DNA from: Cryptomeria japonica
Taxonomy: Eukaryota; Streptophyta; Pinopsida; Cupressales; Cupressaceae
Length of the DNA stretch: 64,000 nt
Assembly (NCBI RefSeq): GCF_030272615.1
Contig: NC_081406.1
Location: forward strand, 170,757,361-170,821,360
Direction of reading: 5' to 3'
Shown here in pieces: positions 44,386 through 56,110 of this stretch. The notes beneath the pieces are model-generated. The model had not been told where the DNA came from and did no database searches. It was given only the letters and a program-made list of their open reading frames with translations. Each line of letters opens with the position of its first letter. Within the stretch, counting starts at the first letter, position 1. The position numbers and the translations under genes were made by a program.

Positions 44386-45499
44386 TGTAGACACTTAGAA
44401 ATAATTATTTTAATTATTTTTAATTCCTCACATAATTAATTAATTAATTAATTATGTTAATTCAAATTCCTCTCAATATTAATTAAATATAATTAATATT
44501 GTCACTATAACATATAATTGATTTATTTAATAAATCAATCCCTTTCTTTATTCTTCTAAAAAAATCAAATCCTCACAAATCTTCCTCTTAGCTAATTAAT
44601 TTCAATTAATTAGTTAACCTACATGATTCCTACAAATCATCTTCTTAATTCATTCTTCTAGAAACTCCCTAAACTCACTTAACATTATTCTTCTAATTTT
44701 TAATTCCCTCCACTCATTCTCTATCCTAGTCAAATTCTCCTACAAAAATTAATCCCACCTAACATTTCCTCTAATCCCTCTCCTAATGAGTCGTTAATGG
44801 TTAATCATCATGATTAGCCACAAAGTCAACTCTTTGTCCTTTTCATCTAGCCACTAGCTTTAAATGCTCTTTTCCTAGGTGAATGTAAGATTTTAGAAAT
44901 CACACATTCCTCTAGGAATCCCCTCTCCCAAGGAATTTTTAATTCCTTTTTATTCCTCCAATCCCCATGATATCCTTTTTTGGAGAATTTTTAATTCCTC
45001 CAATGCATCTTGTGGAGTGTGGAGATACGAAATGCCTTTAAGGCATATTTCTTGGTCTCCACACCCTCTCTTGGACCTTGTGTGAGCTCACAAGTAAATC
45101 TTAGCCCTTCATCTCGAATTCATCCTAGCCATCCGTTTACCTCTCCTCTTCCTATAAAATAGGGCTCCATCCCTTCATTCTAAACATCTTGAAATCCAGT
45201 AAGTTTATGCTGCCCTTTTGAGCCCAGGAAATCATCTTGGCAACTTGATCATCTCATTCTTATCATTTTTCAAATCCATTCCATTTGTGCACAACATTGG
45301 AGAGCCATCCACATCCAACAATCAAAGGAGCACATCAAGTGGAGCATTATCAAGGGGCGCCTTCACTTCATCAAGCTCAATCGGAAGGAGAAGGTAAAAT
45401 AGCAAGGTGAAATGATCTTTTAATGATATTTTAGCATTTTGCATGTTTATTTCATTATGTTTTGATCATTTGACCTTCAAATCTATTTTCCCCTCTTCA
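44386..45499 (+). repeat. Element 6 3' LTR
   Basis: It matches 31281-32390 over its full length with about 3% differences. It is followed by the right TSD CCTGT (45500-45504) and then the rest of the Element 5 LTR. Confidence 0.93.
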
Positions 45500-45504
45500 C
45501 CTGT

Positions 45505-46284
45505 AGTAACAATTCTTGAATACAAATGAGATGGATTCGAGATGAATGAGATGAATCAATCAGGGTTCAGGATACTTTGAACTCCAAAATGGGGTCTATT
45601 TATAGGATTTTCCAAGGCTAGGGGTGAGGTGGCATGAATCAACGGTCAAGATTAAGTCTGAAGATATCAATGGTTAAATTGGAGGTGGTTGAGAAAAGGT
45701 TGGATAAAAGGGGACAATTGGAGGTTGGTAGGAAAAGGGGTTGGTTGGAAGGGAACACTTGGTGACAAGTGTCACAAAGCTTCTAGAGAGGTTGGATGAA
45801 AGGGAACATTTGTCATCTCTATGGTGACAAGTGACAAGAATCTTTGCTTATGAGAGGGAAAAGTGTCCAAGGAAAGGGGACATGGTGGTTAGCATGTGCA
45901 AGCTAGGATGGAGTTAGGCAAACCCGGGGTTAGAAGGAATGGGTTAGGTTTAGGAGGTTAGAAGTTAGGAGAATTTGAATTTAAAAATTTAAATAATAGG
46001 AAAAGGCTAATTAATTTCAACAACTCATGAATTTGATTTGTTTTAATTAATTAGGGGATTTTAGAAGAAGTGAATTTGATGGGGGGAATTAATTAATTTG
46101 AATTAATTAATTAAAGGGGATTATTGAAATGAACTTATTAAATAAATCCTTAGATTTATTAATAGGTAGATGAATGGGAGAAATTAATCAAATTGTTGAT
46201 GAATTCAATTAAATTGGGGAGGGAGATTAATTAAATAGTTGCTTATTCAATTAATTATCTTCAGACCATTTTTAGGTGTATACA
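45505..46284 (-). repeat. Element 5 3' LTR, proximal piece
   Basis: This is the remaining 780 bp of the split LTR. On the minus strand it begins TGTATACACC at 46284 and contains the TATA box (45597-45604). It joins in register to 30937-31280 when Element 6 is removed. Confidence 0.9.
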
Positions 46285-48044
46285 TTTTGCCCCTCTTTGA
46301 AGTGAGGTGTGATGAGGTGTTGATTCAAAGAATAATTTCTGTTTGATGATGATATTGATTTGATAGGATGCCCCAGACCTTGATTGATAAATTTGTGGTA
46401 TGAGTATGCCCCCTCGGGAGATCAATTGAGATAATTGATTTGTTGGAGTGATTGGATAATTATGAAATTGATGTCCTGATTAGAAAAGATTCGATTCTGC
46501 AACATTGATTGATGAAAGTGCGAGTTCTTTGATCATGATGATTGATAGGGTTTGATAAATCTTGATTGACAAGATAATCTTGATTAGATTTGATAAGATA
46601 TAGATTTAGTCTGGTTTTAGGAAAGATACCTCCCGTATAAGGCAAAGATGATCACAAGCGTCTATTTTCAGGAATGATATATCCTGTATAAGACTTGATC
46701 AGAAGCGTCTGTTTTCAGGAAAGATACCTCCTATATAAGACATGATAAAATAGATCAAATGTGATTGATTGATAGAATGGATAAGGTTGATTGGATAAAG
46801 AACTGATAGTTTGTTGATATCAGGTTGCAAGATGATTTAGATTTGCTGATGTTGGTACATTTGAGGGGGTAGCATAAGATTCGTGTTGGACTAACGATAT
46901 CTGGAGAGAGATGAGTCATCATTCTAATTGTGTATACACCTATGATAATACATTGATGATTCCTACGATAGATTTTAACCTTGGATAAAATGAGATTTTG
47001 TGATCCTATGCAAGAATGGAATGCAAATTAAACGCTAATGCGAATGTTAATGAAATGCAAAGCTACGACTGGACCAGTCACTAGATTATTGATTTTTGTC
47101 ATCATTGAGCTTTTGGAATGTGGGAAGTGAGTGCAAACATCGATGGTATTATTAAACCATGATGACCTGAGCACTGCTTTCCTAGATTTGGATATGGTAA
47201 GTTAGCACAAGCATCAAGGTATAATTAAACCGAGATGACCTGAGTGTTGCTTGCGTAAAACAGGTAGTATTAATCATTTTAATACGCAAATTGGAAATGT
47301 CTTCAATGATATTCCGATGATCATGTCCTGAGACAAATTTGCACATATTAATGATTAATTTTCAGACAGTAGACAAGAAAAATATCATGTTCCTTCCCTA
47401 ATCCTCTAGTCAAAGACATCCTGGAGTCACTCAGAAATCATGATAGCGAAAATCAATTATAGAAAAGTTGAACAATCATGTTAAAATCAATATCCAAAAG
47501 ATATCATCCATTGAAACGTGTTTGATGTTCTTAGACTGACTTTGTGATAGTTTGATGGTTGATAATTTGATCTCGTGTTCAATGTTGGATATGTCACAGT
47601 TTTCACTTGATAAGAGTTGTCTAACCATTTGTTCTACCTGTTTGATTAAGCTCAGAATTGATCAAAAGTTTTGCCCCCAACTAAGTGCATTATTTTTCCC
47701 CAAGCCTAGAAACAAATTCGTTATGATATACCCAATGATCCAAACCATGGCGAGAGATTTAGCTAGGATGCCTGCATATGTACAAATGCTTATGATGGAT
47801 ATGGATAGCGCTGATGGAGGATGAATGCAAGTGGAAAGATGCATGAAATAATAGATGGAAGAGCTAGTTGACAGATAGCGCTTGTTTGCCAGGTTTTCAC
47901 CATCTGTTTTTATTACAGTTTTTCTCATATTTGATTTTTTTTTTCACACTTTTTGGATTTTTCTGCTTTTTCACTGTTTTTTATTTTTCTGATTTTTTAC
48001 TATTTTTTATTTTTCTTCTTTTTTAGACATAATTTTTTTTCAGA
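46285..48044 (-). other. Element 5 PPT and 3' noncoding region
   Basis: On the minus strand AAAGAGGGGCAAAA (46285-46298) precedes the LTR. Three units of the CTTATACAGGA-type repeat lie at 46609-46746. Around 46930-47480 are sequences shared with Element 7 (58340-58800), including repeated GATGACCTGAG motifs at about 47160 and 47238. No gene is present. Confidence 0.65.
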
Positions 48045-49335
48045 TGCATGCTATTGATAGGTTCCTCGAGCTGATCTCCATCCTATTTTGATAGTTGATA
48101 TGCTCTGATCCAAATACTGCTGTGACCACAAATGGACCTAACCAGTTTGGTTCAAAATTTCCTTTCTTTTCTCGATTTGCCTGATTGCATGGATTTTCTT
48201 TTAGTACTAGTTACCCTACTTGAAAAATTCATGGTTTGACCCTATGATTATAGCTCTAACACATTCTTGGTTGATATACCTTTAAATGATCAAAGGCATT
48301 TTGTCTTCGTTCATGGATCAGTTCTAACTCTTGTAGTCTAGATACTCATTCTTCATCTGGGATAAGACCTTTTAATGATACACATAGAAAAGGTATCTCT
48401 ACTTCGATTGGCAATATTGTTTCTGATCCATATACAAGAGAGAAAGGTGTGGCACATGTTGGTGTGTGGATACTGGTACAGTAGGCCCATAGAGCAGGGT
48501 TTAGTTGAATATGCCAATCTCTATCAGCATCATTCACTGTCTTTTTGAAGATTTTCAGAATAGTTTTGTTAGATGCTTTTGCTTGCCCTTTCCCCTATGG
48601 ATAATAGGGTGTGGAGAATCTATGCTAGATCTTGAATTTCTCACATAGCTCTTGTACATCTTGATTCTTGAATGTTCACCCATTATCAGTGATAATAGTC
48701 ATTGGTATTCCATAGCGACAAATGATGTAGTTTAAGATAAATGCAACAATTTGTTTTCCTATGATATTTGTAAGAGGTACAACCTCAATCCATTTTGTAA
48801 AATATTTTGTAGCTACCAAGATGAATTTGTGACCATTGGATGAAGAAGGATTTATCTTTCCTACTAGATCAAGACCCCATTGGCAAAAAGGCCAAGATGT
48901 TGCCAAAGCATGAAGTTCTTGTGCTAGTGCATGAATCAAATTCCCATAAATCTGACATTGTTTGCATGTTCTAGCTATCTGAAAAGAATCTCATTCCATA
49001 GTTGGCCAATAATAGCCCAAGCGTATGAATTTTTTCAAAAGGGTAAGACCACTTGAATGAGTGCCACAAATGCCATTATGGACTTCATGTAAGGCCTTCT
49101 CAGATTCTTCTTGTTTGAGACATCCTAAAAGAGTACTGTCTAGACCTCATTTAAACAACATATTCGTGACAAGAGTAAAATGGGAGGATTGGAAAATAAA
49201 GTTTCTCTTTTGATTTTTTGATAAGTCAGGAGGTAAGATGTTATCTTTCAGGTATGTGTAAGTTTGGCCGTAATGGGAGGAATCATGCTCCACAAGGTGA
49301 CAGATAGTTTGGGAATCAGGACAATTATAAGCAGG
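48045..49335 (-). pseudogene. Element 5 integrase
   Basis: Read on the minus strand: zinc domain (HSSGLTL..., C-x2-C near 48955), Asp in GLDLVGK, Asp in ITDNG (about 48688), then the third catalytic position is Lys in GQAKASNKT (48577-48579) where Elements 6 and 1 have Glu. The C-terminal KGNFEPNWLGPF motif lies at about 48155. Stops include two near the GKG block. The enzyme is inactive. Confidence 0.82.
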
Positions 49336-50001
49336 CTAAAACAACTCTTCTACCAAGAATTCATAATGTTGTTGATTTTCTTGTGTCTTAAGGAGAGAAG
49401 CAAGTGTAGCCATGCCATCTGCTGCTTTGTTGTCATTCCTTGGAATCTGCTGAAAAGTTATTTCTACAAAGTATTTCTTGATATCATCAACCATCTTTTT
49501 ATAAGGCATTAATTTTTTGTCCTTTGTTTGATAGTCATCATTAATTTGATTGATGACGAGTTGAGAGTCTCCAAAGACTTGAAGTTGTGTAATGTTCCAT
49601 TCTATAGCCATTTTGATACCTGTAACCAAAGCTTCATATACTACTGTGTTTTTGGTGCATAGAAAGCTTAATTTGTATGCTTTCAAAATTGTATGACCTT
49701 GTGGTGTGATGAATAGAATGCCTGCTCCTGATCTGTGTTGTGTATATGAACCATCAAAGTATAGTTTCCATGTTTTTGTTGTGATTGTTAGAATATCAGC
49801 ATCGGGAAAATCAATCTGTAAAGGATGATCATCTTGAAGTGGTTCCTCAACTATTTGATCTGCAATGACTTGTCCTTTTATAGCTTTTCTGTCAACATAC
49901 TCAATATCAAACTCACTCAGGATCATGATCCATTTTGCTAGTCGTCCTGTTAATGTTGCTTTGCTGAGTAAATATTTCAGAGGATCAATTTTAGCTATCA
50001 A
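49336..50001 (-). pseudogene. Element 5 additional RNase H
   Basis: The longest open stretch of this element. It starts in the classical RNase H tail (LSEFDIEYVDRKAIKGQVIA), then has the additional RNase H with Asp in YFDGSY, Glu in VVYEAL, Asp in GDSQLV and Asp in KAADGMAT: all four acids kept and no stop within the domain. It lies between RNase H and integrase, the canonical Tat position. Confidence 0.87.
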
Positions 50002-51200
50002 CTTGATGGAGTGAGATTGTAAATAATGTCATAATTTTTGAGAAGCAAAAACTACTGCCAAGCATGCTTTTTTTGTTGGTGAATAGTTGATCTCGTATCC
50101 TACTAGTGTTCTATTGATGTAGTAGATAACTCATTCTTTTTCTTCATTATCCTGTTGTGCAAGCAAAACTCCTAATGATGTTTCGGTAGTTGATACATAG
50201 AGTAACAATGGTTTTAGTGGAATTGGTGACATTAGGACAGGTGGTTGCATGAGATATTTCTTGATCTTATTGAATGCGTCTTCACATTGATGGTCCCACT
50301 TGAAATAAATATTTTTATGCAATAGATGAGTAAATAGTTGACATTTATCCGCTAGTTGAGCAACAAATATTCTGATTGATTGGAGTCTTCCTTGAAGTTA
50401 TCTTAGTTGATTGATATTCTTGGAAGATGCCAGTTCCATGATTTCTTTAACCTTAGCTGGATCTACTTCGATACCTCTAGCTGAAACAATGTATCCCAAT
50501 AGCTTGCTTGAAGTAACACTGAAAGCACATTTCTTAGTATTTAGCCATAGCTTGTATTGTTCTACCCGGTCAAAGATCTTTTCTAGTATCTCTATATGTT
50601 CTTCTTTGTTGTATGATTTAGCCAATATGTCATCCACATAGTCTTCCATGAATGTATGCATCATGTCATGAAATATAGTTGTCATAGCTCTTTGATATGT
50701 AGCACCTGCGTTCTTTAATCCAAAAGGCATGATGTTCCAATAGAAAGTACCCCATGGACATGTGAAAGATGTTTTTTCTTGGTCTTCAGGTGCTATTTTG
50801 ATCTGATTGTATCTGAAGAAACCATCCATTAAAGACAACATGGAGTGTGCAGCAGTTAAATCTACAATGATGTCAATGTTAGGCAAAGGAAAGTCATCCT
50901 TTGGACATGCATTATTAAGATCTCTGAAGTCTGTGCATATTCTGATGCTTTTATCTGGTTTTGAAATAGGAACGATGTTGGATACCCATTGAGGATATGC
51001 TACAGGTCTGATGAATCCTACATCCAATAATTTCTTTAGTTCTGTTTTGACTAGAAATGCAATATGAGGATGCATTTTTCTTAACTTTTGTTTGAATGGT
51101 TTGGCTCCTGGACTAACATTTAAGTGATGCATAATAAGCTCTAGATCTAACCCTGGCATGTCTACATATGGCCAGGAAAAATTGATTTGTCATTGTTTGA
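50002..51200 (-). pseudogene. Element 5 reverse transcriptase and RNase H
   Basis: RT (50398-51159) starts MPGLDLELIMHH. It has SIRICTDFRDLN, LSLMDGFFRYNQ, MPFGLKNA and an intact Tyr-Val-Asp-Asp at about 50635-50646. A stop at about 50398 separates the thumb from RNase H (50002-50330). RNase H keeps the region deleted in Element 6 but has Val-Ser-Thr where the catalytic Asp is expected (LLLYVSTTETSLG). Stops occur near 50129 and 50034. Confidence 0.85.
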
Positions 51201-52233
51201 AGAACTCTATATATTATTGCATTTCTTCTTCTGATAGAGAATTCACTGGATGAAGAATCTTTGGTTGCTCTATTGTGCCAATGTTAACTACTTCTATTGG
51301 CTCGATCAAAATGGATGAACTTTCTTGATAGTGCTTAGGTAAAGTGTCAAATCTCCCATCTTCCAGTGCCTGAAGGAGGTTTTCACAGTTAGATGCGTCA
51401 TTTATTTTTACTTTTTCCTGATCTAATGTTGCCAATAAATGGTTTTCAGCATTAGACTTGATATTCTTTTCGTTATTTTCACTTTTGCGACTAGGAGATT
51501 TGGCACCCACTTGACTGGAGGATGCGTTGCTGACATTCCTGGTGAGAGTTATTACAAGTTCGATTGCATTAAGATAAACAGATATGGCATGGTCATTAGG
51601 AAAGGTATCAATGATAGCATGTCCTTCATTTTCCCAGTCCATAGGTTCAGAAGGGATTAAGGATAAAGGCTCCTCATGTTAAATTATGTCAAAGATATTT
51701 GGGGTCATGATAGAGACATCAGGGATTTTAGTATGTATTTCCATGTCTAGATCGATACTCTCGTCAGAATGACCTCACATAAGAAAATCTTGATCATCCT
51801 CGGTTAAATCCATGTCAACTGAATGTGATTCTGATTCAAGCAGGCTAGTTCCTAACATTTGTCCTACATACATGTGAAATATATCGACTCCTACATCTGC
51901 TTCTTCCCTTTCAATTTCAAGTTGCTCTTGTTGGTTTTTCCATGATAGCAAATATTCTCCGGTCCCTCGATCTTTTAGCTGCATTTGTTTTTCCATGCTT
52001 GATAGAGTTGATGCAAATGATTGTTCTTTGGATTGTGTGCTTGAAGGTCCTGCCTCCCTATTATGTGAAACAATGACCTCTTGAGCTGATTTCAGATTAT
52101 TACAACACTACAATGGATTTGAGTCTGTTGATATTGTGATTTCCTATCAATTGTATGGAAATTTTAAGCATTGATGATATGTTGATGTAATATATTGTAT
52201 GTCCTATATCCAAGGTCTCCCCAAGAGTATGTT
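51201..52233 (-). pseudogene. Element 5 protease-RT linker
   Basis: Charged, Ser/Glu-rich segments (51214-51642 and 51775-51996) without a known fold. Matching segments occur in Element 7 (62570-63037 and 63688-63993), for example GTGEYLL / GIGEYSL. They form the spacer between protease and RT in this family. Confidence 0.65.
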
Positions 52234-52968
52234 CTATGGTAGGTCCACATCTAGAACTTGGCATGCTATGTCTTTTTGCAAAGGTCCCACTCTGAGGGGT
52301 AATACCACAATTCCTTTAGAGGAATGCTCTTCTTCACCATAGGCTTTGATTTTTATCTTTTTCCTGGGATCAACTGCATCTTTTGAATATCCTAGAGCAC
52401 GGACACGACTCAAAGAGCAAATGTTCAAGCCAACTCCCCCATCTATTAGGACTTGTTTAACAAGCATTCTATGAATGAGGACTTCAATTTTCAAGAGAGC
52501 ATTATGGGGATGATGCAATGAATTAATGCTTGGATATGAAGGAGATGAGCTTTGAATAGGATCCTCTAAAATAGGCTTGATGGGTATATTGTTTGGTGAG
52601 GATTCTATGAAAGGTTTTTGCAAGCTTTTAAGAGGTGTAGGAATAGATGCCTTTGGAGAGTCAATTAGTTTATGGGGGGATGAGCCATTGCTAGACATAG
52701 GTGCATGATTTTGATCTTCATCAACACAATCCCTTATGGATTTCCTTAATATTTGTATAAAGGAGACACCTTTCTTTGGATATGTATTTGAATCCTTGTT
52801 AGGTTTTGACATGGTTGGATTTTTATTTTGGATTTGTTTGATTTCTCTGATATGGTGGCTTGTTACATCTTCTTTTATTTTGCTTGGGTATTTCATGTCA
52901 TTATGATCTTCAACTATTTCCAATGTTTCAGCAATCTTATGTCTCTGTGCTCTAATTACAATGGGCAT
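52234..52968 (-). pseudogene. Element 5 protease with gag tail
   Basis: 245 residues without a stop. The C-terminal half is the aspartic protease with Asp-Gly-Gly (VLIDGGVGLNI) at about 52440 and ending QVLDVDLP. The N-terminal half is a Ser/Pro/Lys-rich region that follows gag in Element 6. The knuckle expected just upstream was not found. Confidence 0.8.
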
Positions 52969-53869
52969 TGTGTTTGATATTGTGCTAGGATTTGATTGTT
53001 TAAAGGTTGTTTTGATAAGTGATCAACTGTCAAGGTAGATATGATAGAGTGATATGCCACTAAAAGAGGACTCAAGTGTTCAAAGGTTTGCAAGTTTTTC
53101 GATCTTCGGTTTTGGAGTGCAATGGTGATGATTTGATAAGAACCAAGTCCAGTAGGAATGATATATCCTACGATGTGGGACAAGATTATCCTGGCCAAAC
53201 ATTTTAGTTTCATGATAGAGGATGATAGATCCTGATGAGAAACTATGTTTGAGTGATCAATTTATCAAATAGGGTGATAATGCACTTTAAGATGTTTAGA
53301 TTTTGAACTTGTTGAGGGTGAGTACTTGAAAATCTTGAGGTGTATATGTTTTAAAGTCTGATTTTGACGGATGATAAGTTTGACCAAGCAAACCAAGAAG
53401 ACAATTTAAGCACAAAGCGATAGATAACAGATGTTTAAGCTTATTGGCAATTGACCAAGCAAAAATGACAAACCTGAAAAAAGCATGCAAGACACAACTC
53501 TGGACTGACAAAAACAAAGTTTCAGACAACAGATTACATAGTCCCAAATGACAAAAGATACAAGACTAGATGACAAATCAAAAATTTCCTTTAAAAAAGC
53601 AGAGACTCATATGACAAAACTTTATGAACCATATGATAAAATAGATTCCTCGTATGACAAATCACCTAACTCGTACAATAGAGAACCTGACTCATACGAT
53701 AGATAATAGAGAAGAGATAAAAAATATTTGTTTGGTCGAATTTTGATCACTGAATTTTGATGTTTTGCTTATGTTTTATAGTTTTAGATGTCTGATTTTT
53801 TAATTTAGGGATGAATACACAGCAAACACATGATATGATAAGTGACTCCAAGCATGCTAACCCTAAGGA
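52969..53869 (-). other. Element 5 gag missing; short noncoding stretch
   Basis: Only about 0.9 kb separates the protease frame from the leader, where Element 6 has about 1.8 kb of gag. No capsid A-x-x-W-F motif or CHHC knuckle was recognised on the minus strand. Repeats of the CTC(G/A)TA(C/T)GA type occur at 53600-53705. Confidence 0.6.
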
Positions 53870-54972
53870 AGTTGGCTGAGGAGAGAAAACCTTTGCTTGC
53901 AAGCTTAGGTACACACCCAATAGCTAATCAGAATACGGCTGCTGAGTCTCACACAATGGATTCTCAACGCCATATTATCCAACTCCAAACATTAATGGGG
54001 ACACGATATGGAAAGTATCTTGGGAGAGTTACTATCAATCTTGCACAAAGATTATCACCCTTTTGGAGGTGAATCAGGTAGCTTCTAATTTAACTGAAAC
54101 TAGTAAGGGATCCGTTCGGCGCATCGGAGTATAATACTCAATTAAGAGGTCTCCTAGCCTTGAAAACCAAGGTTTGATATACCCGAAGGTACAGAGGAGA
54201 GCTATTCTCAAGCACTTTTGTTGACTTCATTTTCATCAAATCACATTTATTTTATAGTGGGTTGGATTACTTGGCGTTAGCCATTCCCACTTAGGTCATT
54301 CTTCTCTCACCGACCGTAATGGATTTAAGAGTTATTAGCTCCTTGAGAGGGCAAGCCTGCTAAAGATATACACTAATGAAAAGAAATGATGAGTCTATCT
54401 TTCTGATCACCTAAGAAAGGTGAGAGCATACTTGCCTATCATCAAAAACACAAAATACATGATTGTTCATTCCTTTAGCAAAAGACAAGTGTGCCTAGAA
54501 ATATTAAAGAAGACATAGAGTTTAGTTGAATTCTTTTTAGGCAACCTACAAAATAGATCCATTAGTAGTCATTATGTGTTTTGAATTAGGTATTTGGCTA
54601 GTGTATCTTTGACAATCATCCTGCAAAAACCAGTTAGGCTGCCAAAAATCTCACAAACAGACTAGGGTTAGCGTTAGTAGTAATCACTTAAAGTATCAAA
54701 CCCTTAAAATGCAGACAATTTAAAAATCATAGAAGCAGAGTGTCGTACGACACACTTTACCAACTCGTACGAGTCAGGATGAGAGATCGTATGAGTCAAG
54801 ATGAGAGATAGTATGACATTAAAATTTTACCAAAGGCTTGTACAAGTTAGGACCTCTTGTCATTCCAGCTCACAAAGTATGTCGTACTAGGCTAGAAAGG
54901 GACTCGTACGACATTCTGATTTACAGAGATGAATGTTTGATGAAGATTGAGAGGCCAAAAATGATAATTTCG
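53870..54972 (-). other. Element 5 5' leader
   Basis: On the minus strand, 54470-53870 resembles the Element 6 leader (33855-34610): GCAAGTATGCTCTCACC, TAGCAGGCTTGCCCTC, GAATGACCTAAGTGGGAA and CCACTATAAAATAAAT blocks occur in the same order. Closer to the PBS, 54735-54925 holds a cluster of TCGTACGA and near variants. Confidence 0.6.
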
Positions 54973-54990
54973 GCCCCACGGTGGGTGCCA
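54973..54990 (-). other. Element 5 primer-binding site
   Basis: On the minus strand TGGCACCCACCGTGGGGC begins three bases after the LTR end (ACACAACA). It is a known type of plant gypsy/Tat PBS. Confidence 0.82.
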
Positions 54991-54993
54991 AAA

Positions 54994-56110
54994 TGTTGTG
55001 TATCTATGAAGTGTAGACCTATGTACCTGCAACTGCAACACAAAAACACTTAATAGATCATTACAAGCATGATTAGAAAATATAAACAAAGACATATGAA
55101 AACATGGCTAATCAATCTATCGCCTCCTAGTAAATGCGAGTATGATTTTTTCTCTCAGATCTGGTTAGGCAAATTCCAGTGATTTGACTACACCTAGATG
55201 CAGGATATAAATGATAAATGATGCATTTAAGCTAGCAATGATAATGATTAAGCTAGATGATAAGAAAATTAAGCTAGAAATAAGCTAGATTTAAGCGAAA
55301 ATTGATCATGATAAAATGCTATATGCCTATAGTAACAATGCTTGAATGCAAATGAGATGGATTCAGGATGAATGAGATGAATTAATCAGGGTTCAAGATC
55401 CTTTCAACTCCAAAATGGGGTCTATTTATAGGATTTTCCAAGGCCAGGGATGAGGTGGCATGAATCAATGGTCAAGATTAAGTCTGTAGATATCAATGGT
55501 TAAATTGGAGGTGGTTGAGAAAAGGTTGCATAAAAGGGGACAATTGGAGGTTGGTAGGAAAAGGGGTTGGTTGGAAGGGAACACTTGGTGACAAGTGTCA
55601 CAAAGCTTCTAGAGAGGTTGGATGAAAGGGAACATTTGTCATCTCTATGGTGACAAGTATCAAGAAGCTTTGCTTATGAGAGGGAAAAGTGTCCAAGGAA
55701 AGGGGACATGGTGGTTAGGATGTGCAAGATAGGATGGGGTTAGGCAAACCCAGGGTTAGATGGAATGGATTAGTTTTAGGAGGTTAGAAGGTAGGAGAAT
55801 TTGAATTTAAAAATTTAAATAATAGGAAAAGACTAATTTATTTCAACAACTCATGAATTTGATTTGTTTTAATTAATTAGGGGATTTTAGAAGAAGTGAA
55901 TTTGATGGGGGGAATTAATTAATTTAAATTAATTAATTAAAGGGGATTATTGAAATGAACTTATTAAATAAATCCTTAGATTTATTAATAGGTAGATGAA
56001 TGGGAGAATTTAATTAAATTGTTGATGAATTCAATTAAATTGGGGAGGGAGATTAATTAAATAATTGCTTATTCAATTAATTATCTTCAAACCATTTTTA
56101 GGTGTATACA
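54994..56110 (-). repeat. Element 5 5' LTR
   Basis: 1117 bp. On the minus strand it runs from TGTATACACC (56110) to ACACAACA (54994), with the TATA box at 55423-55430. It is uninterrupted and so supplies the empty site for Element 6. TSD ATTTC follows at 56111-56115. Confidence 0.92.

Larger units (their letters stand above)
31281..45499 (+). mobile_element. Element 6: Tat-type Ty3/gypsy element inside the Element 5 LTR
   Basis: 14,219 bp. LTRs are 1110 and 1114 bp with TGTAGACACTT...CCCCTCTTCA ends. TSDs are CCTAT (31276-31280) and CCTGT (45500-45504). A PBS and PPT are present. By eye about 30 substitutions separate the LTRs (about 3%), making this the youngest-looking full element here. 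The body encodes gag with a CHHC knuckle, protease, RT, truncated RNase H, additional RNase H and integrase. The uninterrupted target (GCCTATAGTAACAATGC) is preserved in the other Element 5 LTR at about 55328. Confidence 0.93.
30937..56110 (-). mobile_element. Element 5: Tat-type Ty3/gypsy element, minus strand, split by Element 6
   Basis: LTRs lie at 54994-56110 (5') and at 30937-31280 plus 45505-46284 (3', split). TSDs are ATTTT (30932-30936) and ATTTC (56111-56115). The PBS is at 54973-54990 and the PPT at 46285-46304, all read on the minus strand. Domain order is protease, RT, RNase H, additional RNase H, integrase, which is characteristic of the Tat lineage. Most of gag is missing. Without Element 6 it is about 10.95 kb. 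It is inserted in a PMD pseudogene, whose frame continues across once the element is removed. Confidence 0.9.
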
